A DNA stretch of 8,787 bases, from assembly GCA_003497135.1 (NCBI GenBank), contig DNKR01000051.1, forward strand, positions 29,044 through 37,830. Direction: 5' to 3'. The stretch's first letter is position 1. Each line of letters starts with the position of its first letter. The notes below the pieces were generated by a model, which had not been told where the DNA came from, did no database searches, and saw nothing but the letters and a program-made list of their open reading frames with translations. The stretch comes from Candidatus Uhrbacteria bacterium (GTDB lineage: Bacteria; Patescibacteriota; Patescibacteriia; UBA9934; UBA9568). A program made the position numbers and the translations under genes. Shown here piece by piece: positions 5,111 to 8,787 of this stretch.

Positions 5111-5731
5111 TCAACGCCGCAAATAAAACCAAAGAAGAATACACCCGCTCAATGCGGCGGCGAAAAAGCACCAGACTGAAACAAAACCAAGCAGGAAAAT
5201 ATTCCAGGCAGCAAGTTCAGCCACAAAAACCAAAACGCCGAACAGTTTGAATGAACGCTCGGACGATACCAGAAGCGGACCGACAATGGCTAGCGAATAA
5301 AGAATCGTTCCAACTAGAGCGAGCGCTGGCGTTGCCAGCAAATTATAAATTAAATTTCCTTTAACAAATATCTCAAGTGGAAAAACGAATAGTGCAATAA
5401 AAAATCCAAATGTTACAATCGCGCCAAACACCACGAACCATCTTAAAAATTTTTTGTGATGTTTTTCGGTTTCGTGGCGATAAACAATGATTGGAACATA
5501 GATCGGCCATAACAGGAAAGCAAAAATAAGATAAGCATAACCGAATATTTGCCCGAGCACGCCTGAATGCGGCACAAGCCACTGCGCGCCTTCAATTGCC
5601 TGCTGAATGGCAAACAACAGCGGAACAAGCGCGATCAGGCGCTCGTGTTTTTTAGCCAGCTTAAGCGAGGCACCGCCGGCCACGGCCAACGCTCCACTCG
5701 CGGCAAAACTCACGGTTGCAGAAAAGCACAT
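5111..5731 (-). CDS. DUF6629-like integral membrane protein
   Basis: A 206-residue membrane protein. The start MCFSATVSFAASGAL is characteristic of the DUF6629 family, and its early position fixes the start codon. About six or seven hydrophobic segments are visible (roughly 5-24, 32-50, 60-85, 97-118, 128-152, 162-182, 185-203), with a short basic, His-rich loop at 85-97 (RHETEKHHKKF). The IEGAQWLVP at 46-54 is a further family-like motif. Function of the family is unknown to me. The gene starts 8 bases after the broken NYN gene and ends 31 bases before a truncated hydrolase start. Its last 53 coding bases are repeated at 1985-2037. Confidence 0.85.
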   Translation of the reverse strand: MCFSATVSFAASGALAVAGGASLKLAKKHERLIALVPLLFAIQQAIEGAQWLVPHSGVLGQIFGYAYLIFAFLLWPIYVPIIVYRHETEKHHKKFLRWFVVFGAIVTFGFFIALFVFPLEIFVKGNLIYNLLATPALALVGTILYSLAIVGPLLVSSERSFKLFGVLVFVAELAAWNIFLLGFVSVWCFFAAALSGCILLWFYLRR

Positions 5732-5739
5732 AAAACGTT

Positions 5740-6101
5740 TTAAAATGACTGCTTTAATAAATTAAACTTCCTAATATCGCTTTCCACCAAAACTCGCTGA
5801 ACATCGGTTCTATCTATAAGAGCTTTGGTCGGTCTAATACCATTAGCCCCGCCCAATGAATCTGGAATAGAAAAACCAACATACTCAACACGTTTTTTCA
5901 ATCGAAAGCGAACCCAATCTATCATCGGCACTAAATCCGTATCCGAACTTACGATAATCGCCGCGTCGTACTTGTTATCTATGCCAGCCGCAACCAAATC
6001 TGTGGCGATTTTTACATCTACACCTTTCTCTCGAAATGTCTTTGGTGAAAGTTACTTCCGTCTATAAAAATCTGAACATGCATACTGTATAAATCTACCA
6101 T
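5740..6101 (-). pseudogene. NYN-domain (LabA/DUF88-like) nuclease gene, broken by internal deletion and frameshift
   Basis: The N-terminal frame starts at ATG 6101 (or 6083) and reads MHVQIFIDGSNF, the first acidic motif of NYN domains, then stops at TAG 6018-6020. The C-terminal frame picks up at about 6038 with FREKGVDVKIATDLV and continues through AAIIVSSDTDLVPMI, KRVEYVGFSIP and RTDVQRVL to TAA 5740-5742. In intact relatives some 70-90 residues separate these blocks; here they almost touch and are out of frame, so a deletion near 6035-6048 removed the middle of the gene. The C-terminal 85 residues could still be started from a TTG at 5997, retaining one of the two acidic motifs, but a working nuclease is unlikely. 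A strong terminator just upstream would also isolate it from the protease gene transcript. Confidence 0.8.
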
Positions 6102-6150
6102 AAAATAAAAAGTCCTGCACACTCCCCCGAAGGGCAGGCACAGGAGACTT
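6102..6150 (-). terminator. Intrinsic terminator, minus strand
   Basis: Read on the minus strand, AAGTCTCCTG and CAGGACTT form the base of a stem with a two-base bulge. The upper stem has several wobbles and mismatches and closes on CCC-TTCG-GGG. A run of TTTTTATTTT follows at once (6111-6102). It would end transcripts coming from the protease gene or from the small ORFs at 6211-6401, and it lies directly in front of the broken NYN gene. Confidence 0.75.
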
Positions 6151-6201
6151 TATGAATTAACAATAACTATTAATTGTAACTTTGTCAATAGAACGCTGTG
6201 A

Positions 6202-6348
6202 ATGAATAAATTATATGGAATTTACGTCAGTCAGCAAAAATTGAACATCATGGCCCTTTATCATTGCATACAAAAAAACACCGCGCCGGAACTATCGCTC
6301 AAAAGTTCGCGCTTAAAAGGAATGAACAACATCGCATCATCAAAATAA
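6202..6348 (+). other. 48-codon ORF opposite the broken small ORF, doubtful
   Basis: ATG at 6202 to TAA at 6346-6348, beginning MNKLYGIYVS and containing NIMALYHCIQKNTAPEL. It overlaps almost completely with the minus-strand frame at 6211-6401, so at most one of the two is likely to be coding. No ribosome binding site and no recognised family. Confidence 0.2.
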
Positions 6349-6401
6349 GGTCTTGGAAATCTTCCAAGAATGACATAAGCATGAAGCACTTGTAAAAGCA
6401 T
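6211..6401 (-). other. Possible small gene interrupted at a seven-T run
   Basis: An ATG at 6401 opens 46 codons (VLHAYVILGRFPRPYFDD, MLFIPFKRELLSDSS) that stop at TGA 6261-6263, right after a run of seven T (6278-6272). Adding one base to the run would continue the frame as LYAMIKGHDVQFLLTDVNSI to TAA at 6211-6213, giving about 64 residues. The codon choice looks protein-like, but I recognise no family. It could be a decayed gene, a sequencing error in a homopolymer, or chance. It is the only plausible content of the 285-base gap 6151-6435 besides the hairpin at 6351-6369. Confidence 0.3.
6351..6369. repeat. Short perfect inverted repeat
   Basis: TCTTGGAA and TTCCAAGA pair perfectly around a three-base loop. 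There is no T-run next to it, so it is not an intrinsic terminator. It lies 67 bases downstream of the protease gene stop and could be an RNA stability hairpin. Confidence 0.4.
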
Positions 6402-6435
6402 TACTATGGCGGCGACCTGAGGCTCCTACTGTCAC

Positions 6436-8100
6436 TTACTGTCTAGCTGTAGGGCTATAAATAAATGGTGATCCCATGATTATTCGCTGTAAAGGACCGC
6501 TTAGTCTATATAGATTAAGATCACCAACCGGTTGACCCGATGGATCCTTGTAGGCGGCAAAATCATGTTCAACATTTAACCACGCTTCCCCGACATATTG
6601 GCCCTCATTATAATACTTAAAGAAATTGAATTGATTATTTACAAAGGTACCGCAATCTGGACAATTTCCGGAATAAACATCTATATCGTTTGAATCTAAT
6701 TTGCTCAGGAAAGAAAGACCCAAGTTTTTACCATGAATAAACGCCAAAACTATAGAATCTTTTTCGCTCTCTATGAAATTTCCGTTAGCGCAACCCCATG
6801 TGAACATGAAAAGAGGCAGGTTAACAAGATTGGAAAAATCACTTGCGATTAAATCCCAAATACTAGCCGGGCCTCCGTGAGAATGCAAATATGCTACCTC
6901 CGGGCCCTTAGATAACTCCGCAAGAAGAGCGGGCTTAAAAGGAGCGAGGTCATCGGCGATATCCGGCGTGATATCTATAGAATTTTCTATTCCATAAACA
7001 GTTAGTCCAAGATTAGGAATGGAAAGATAATGATTATAGCCGGCTGAATATGGGACATGAACAGCTGATACCGCCCACTTTGCGGGCACAGATTGTTTGG
7101 TGAAAAAATTATGATGCTTTTGGAAGTAAGCTCTTAATTCGTTGATGTGGTTATTGAGATCTGTCGCAGGAAATGTTGATCTTATCCAGCCGCTATATAT
7201 TTCAGGCCCTCCATGCGCGCCATAACCATCATAGCCATAATAATGCTCTAGATTATTTTGCTTAAAGCTGGCATCAAGATCCTCATAGAAGTACATGAAC
7301 GGCGCCAGATGATTGCTGTCATAGGGTTGTTCATACAGGGCGTAAGGAATATCGCCGACAAGAACAGCTCCCTCCAAGTTAGCGCAACCATTTATGCCAT
7401 CGGGTTGGCATTCCGTGATGAGCAAATTCCTTATATCAAGCGATGTGTAAGATAATGAATCCTGTAGTTGAATTATGTCTATTTTGACTCCTAAGCTGAC
7501 AAAGACATCATTTTGAAAATTATCTATATCCAGCTTTAGAGCGTCGTAAACGTTTTTGTAAACTATGACAACGGCTCGTTTATTTAAGGTTGGAGTAATC
7601 GGCGGCACTGTCGGCAGAGTTCCGACCGGCATCAATGATAAATCGGCATTCGTGATGCCCAGCCCGAGAAAACGCATTATGTCGTAAGCAGCCTGCCCGT
7701 CTTTCATATAAATGCTGCGGCAGGTTTTAGGATAGATATACCAAGCTTCTCCGTGTTGTTGTACTTGAAGTAGAATCCTACCTTTCAGCCGATTGGCGGT
7801 GGCATTAATTGTACAAATAGAAGAAGAGGCATTCATTGCGCTTGTCGATGACACTGACGGTATTTTTGCTAAATCAGCATCAGTGATCCCTAAACCAAAA
7901 TTTCTCATCACTTGATAGGCCGCAGCTCCATCTTTCATATAGTAGCGCATACTATCAGTCGGGTTGACATACCAAGCTTCGCCATTAGCCTGAACTTGCA
8001 ATAAAATGTAACCGCTTACTCTTTGGGCTAATGTGGCGGCTGAAGCAAATGATGCAATACCTAGCACTCCGATAATCACAAACACTAAAATTATTTTCAT
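6436..8100 (-). CDS. Secreted protein with two GEAWY repeats and a gingipain-like (C25, clan CD) cysteine protease domain
   Basis: 554 residues. Residues 1-21 are a signal peptide (hydrophobic, ending ASFASA-A). Two copies of a module follow: copy 1 about 28-81 (GYILLQVQANGEAWYVNP, YYMKDGAAAYQVMR, GLGITDADLAKIP), copy 2 about 107-158 (GRILLQVQQHGEAWYIYP, GLGITNADLSLMP). I associate this module with extracytoplasmic proteins of Parcubacteria; its role, perhaps surface attachment, is unproven. A Pro/Thr linker (159-173) leads to the protease domain. Seen there: GAVLVGDIP (244-252), the His motif AYLHSHGGPASIW (403-415; His408 or His406), and 29-31 residues later the Cys motif TWGCANGNF (434-442, Cys437). 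Spacing and motifs resemble the His-Cys dyad of gingipains, whose Cys motif is ACVNG.F. A late GEAWL (504-508) and IIMGSP (540-545) fit the 'GEA' and 'GDP' motifs of that fold. Protease activity is therefore predicted, on an extracellular target. It has its own promoter candidate and is preceded by a terminator. Confidence 0.85.
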   Translation of the reverse strand: MKIILVFVIIGVLGIASFASAATLAQRVSGYILLQVQANGEAWYVNPTDSMRYYMKDGAAAYQVMRNFGLGITDADLAKIPSVSSTSAMNASSSICTINATANRLKGRILLQVQQHGEAWYIYPKTCRSIYMKDGQAAYDIMRFLGLGITNADLSLMPVGTLPTVPPITPTLNKRAVVIVYKNVYDALKLDIDNFQNDVFVSLGVKIDIIQLQDSLSYTSLDIRNLLITECQPDGINGCANLEGAVLVGDIPYALYEQPYDSNHLAPFMYFYEDLDASFKQNNLEHYYGYDGYGAHGGPEIYSGWIRSTFPATDLNNHINELRAYFQKHHNFFTKQSVPAKWAVSAVHVPYSAGYNHYLSIPNLGLTVYGIENSIDITPDIADDLAPFKPALLAELSKGPEVAYLHSHGGPASIWDLIASDFSNLVNLPLFMFTWGCANGNFIESEKDSIVLAFIHGKNLGLSFLSKLDSNDIDVYSGNCPDCGTFVNNQFNFFKYYNEGQYVGEAWLNVEHDFAAYKDPSGQPVGDLNLYRLSGPLQRIIMGSPFIYSPTARQ

Positions 8101-8113
8101 TTTTTGGGTAATT

Positions 8114-8153
8114 ATTATACATTTATTTTATCAGAATTAGGATATTTTTACAA
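8114..8153 (-). promoter_or_regulatory. Candidate promoter(s) of the secreted protease gene
   Basis: On the minus strand TTGTAA (8153-8148) and TAAAAT (8130-8125) are separated by 17 bases, and an exact TATAAT (8119-8114) lies 13 bases before the ATG. The first pair has correct spacing; the TATAAT alone would give a very short leader. The start region shows no Shine-Dalgarno sequence. Confidence 0.4.
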
Positions 8154-8187
8154 TCAAAAAAACAGCGGGTAAAACTGTTTCTTTGAT
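8153..8187 (-). terminator. Hairpin terminator after the deaminase gene
   Basis: Two 13-base arms (8153-8165 and 8175-8187) pair completely except for one G.T wobble, around a 9-base loop. In the minus-strand transcript the 3' arm contains a run of seven T, as intrinsic terminators do. It lies 33 bases after the deaminase stop and just before the protease promoter, so the two genes are probably separate transcription units. Confidence 0.7.
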
Positions 8188-8220
8188 GGCAGAGAGTCGT
8201 AGAGAACGTTAGAACTTCGA

Positions 8221-8652
8221 TTATGTGTTTTCCTCCCGAACGCGCTCAATGGCTTGGTGGAACATTTCGTCCGTAGAAACTTTTTTCCATCCATCCTCCG
8301 TCGGATAAATGACGTTGGCGATTCCGGATTGCGTAAGGAGACGGCTGCAAACCACGCACGAATATGAAGAGTTCGTCAGTCTCGTCTCGCCTGAGCTGCG
8401 CATACCCAAGACAAAAACGTCACTACCTAAAAGGTCGATTCCTCCCCTGAGTGCCGTAAGAAGAGCTGACTCCTCTGCATGGATGAGTAGGAGCGGGTGC
8501 ACGGCCAGATCGGATTCAGGGGCAGACTTCCTGGCAAATCCCGTTACGAGGATTATTCCGTCACGAACGATTACGGCCCCGAATTTGGGTTCCGCGTCGG
8601 ATTGTGCCGCGACCTCCATGAGAATTTTTTCGACATTCGAATCGATTTTCAT
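8221..8652 (-). CDS. CMP/dCMP-type cytidine deaminase-like protein
   Basis: A 143-residue zinc-dependent deaminase of the cytidine/deoxycytidylate deaminase superfamily. Seen: the GAVIVRDG strand (25-32), HAEESAL with His58 as zinc ligand and Glu60 as proton shuttle, and SCVVCSRLL with Cys99 and Cys102 as the other zinc ligands. The usual P-C-x-x-C is S-C-V-V-C here, so the proline is missing. Substrates in the family include cytidine, dCMP, guanine and riboflavin precursors; the short length and the helical tail are compatible with a nucleoside or nucleotide deaminase, but the substrate is not decided. The start at 8652 is preferred: the frame stays open to 8709, but the extension crosses a terminator hairpin and shows no family similarity. 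Composition is nearer 50% GC than that of most neighbours. Terminators on both sides suggest a single-gene transcript. Confidence 0.85.
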   Translation of the reverse strand: MKIDSNVEKILMEVAAQSDAEPKFGAVIVRDGIILVTGFARKSAPESDLAVHPLLLIHAEESALLTALRGGIDLLGSDVFVLGMRSSGETRLTNSSYSCVVCSRLLTQSGIANVIYPTEDGWKKVSTDEMFHQAIERVREENT

Positions 8653-8661
8653 ACCAGTGAA

Positions 8662-8693
8662 TAATAACACAAAACTCCGAGACACGCTCGGAG
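8662..8693 (-). terminator. Intrinsic terminator upstream of the deaminase gene
   Basis: On the minus strand CTCCGAG, loop CGTGT and CTCGGAG form a perfect 7-bp stem, followed by TTTTGTGTTATTATT. It would end a transcript entering from beyond the right edge. It lies 23 bases before the preferred deaminase start, so the deaminase promoter must be within or just beside it. Confidence 0.65.
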
Positions 8694-8787
8694 GTTCGTG
8701 GCAGGCCACTCCGGTCTAAAACCAAGAGTATCCAACACCTGTAAGGCTTTCATAGGTGGTTGTTTCTGAGGCCTATGAGGCACTCGG
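8694..8787. other. Right edge, no recognisable gene
   Basis: Frames here are open over short lengths on both strands, but none shows recognisable protein motifs, and no tRNA-like cloverleaf is apparent. The terminator just inside it implies that a minus-strand gene or RNA ends here or enters from the right. Confidence 0.3.

Noticed and set aside
8653..8709. Upstream start for the deaminase
   Set aside because: The 19 added residues cross a terminator hairpin and match nothing; MKIDSNVEKI at 8652 is a natural start.
8309..8719. 136-codon plus-strand ORF
   Set aside because: Antisense shadow of the deaminase gene, without recognisable motifs.
1..8787. CRISPR array, tRNA or rRNA gene
   Set aside because: No regularly spaced repeats and no cloverleaf or rRNA-like sequence seen on reading both strands; a covariance-model search was not possible.
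8694..8787. tRNA or other structured RNA at the right edge
   Set aside because: No acceptor or T-arm pattern could be assembled, and the sequence is cut by the window edge.

Overview
The window looks like a piece of a Candidate Phyla Radiation genome (Patescibacteria, probably Parcubacteria-like). This is inferred from several things. There is a secreted protein with two copies of the 'LLQVQ..GEAWY...MKDG.AAY..MR..GLGIT.ADL' module that I associate with these bacteria. Genes are small with mostly no visible Shine-Dalgarno sequence, base composition is AT-leaning, and there are many tiny toxin-antitoxin and orphan genes plus a RAYT-type transposase remnant. I cannot run a search, so the phylum is an inference.

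Layout. Positions 1-260 (minus) hold the N-terminal end of a NuoF-like flavoprotein, much richer in GC than the rest. It abuts the 3' half of a REP-associated tyrosine transposase (286-567, plus) whose broken end carries a 24-bp perfect palindrome. Next is murI (590-1393, minus), divergent from an AbrB/RelE toxin-antitoxin pair (1479-1972, plus). Behind the toxin lies a decayed copy of the 3' end of a membrane-protein gene whose intact relative is at 5111-5731, then a 52-residue orphan ORF (2049-2207, minus), then a divergent 372-residue coiled-coil protein (2251-3369, plus).

From 3412 to the end every confident gene is on the minus strand. In reading order from the right these are: a CMP/dCMP-deaminase-like enzyme (8652-8221); a 554-residue secreted protein with a gingipain-like (C25/clan CD) protease domain (8100-6436); a poorly explained 285-bp gap with small overlapping ORFs; a terminator; a broken NYN-domain nuclease gene (6101-5740); a DUF6629-like membrane protein (5731-5111); a DUF433/DUF5615 toxin-antitoxin pair (5006-4423); a 46-codon chimeric mini-ORF (4418-4278); and an EamA-family transporter (4290-3412).

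The most unusual part is 4278-5110. The DUF433/DUF5615 pair sits between two imperfect 25-bp direct repeats (22 of 25 identical), and each repeat is the first eight codons of an RBBP9/YdeN-like serine hydrolase whose body is absent. The inner copy runs on in frame into what looks like the C-terminal tail of an AbrB-type antitoxin. With the displaced membrane-protein tail at 1969-2037, the gutted NYN gene and the RAYT fragment, this suggests a small-gene turnover region shaped by repeated insertion and deletion. The C25-like surface protease is the most interesting intact gene.
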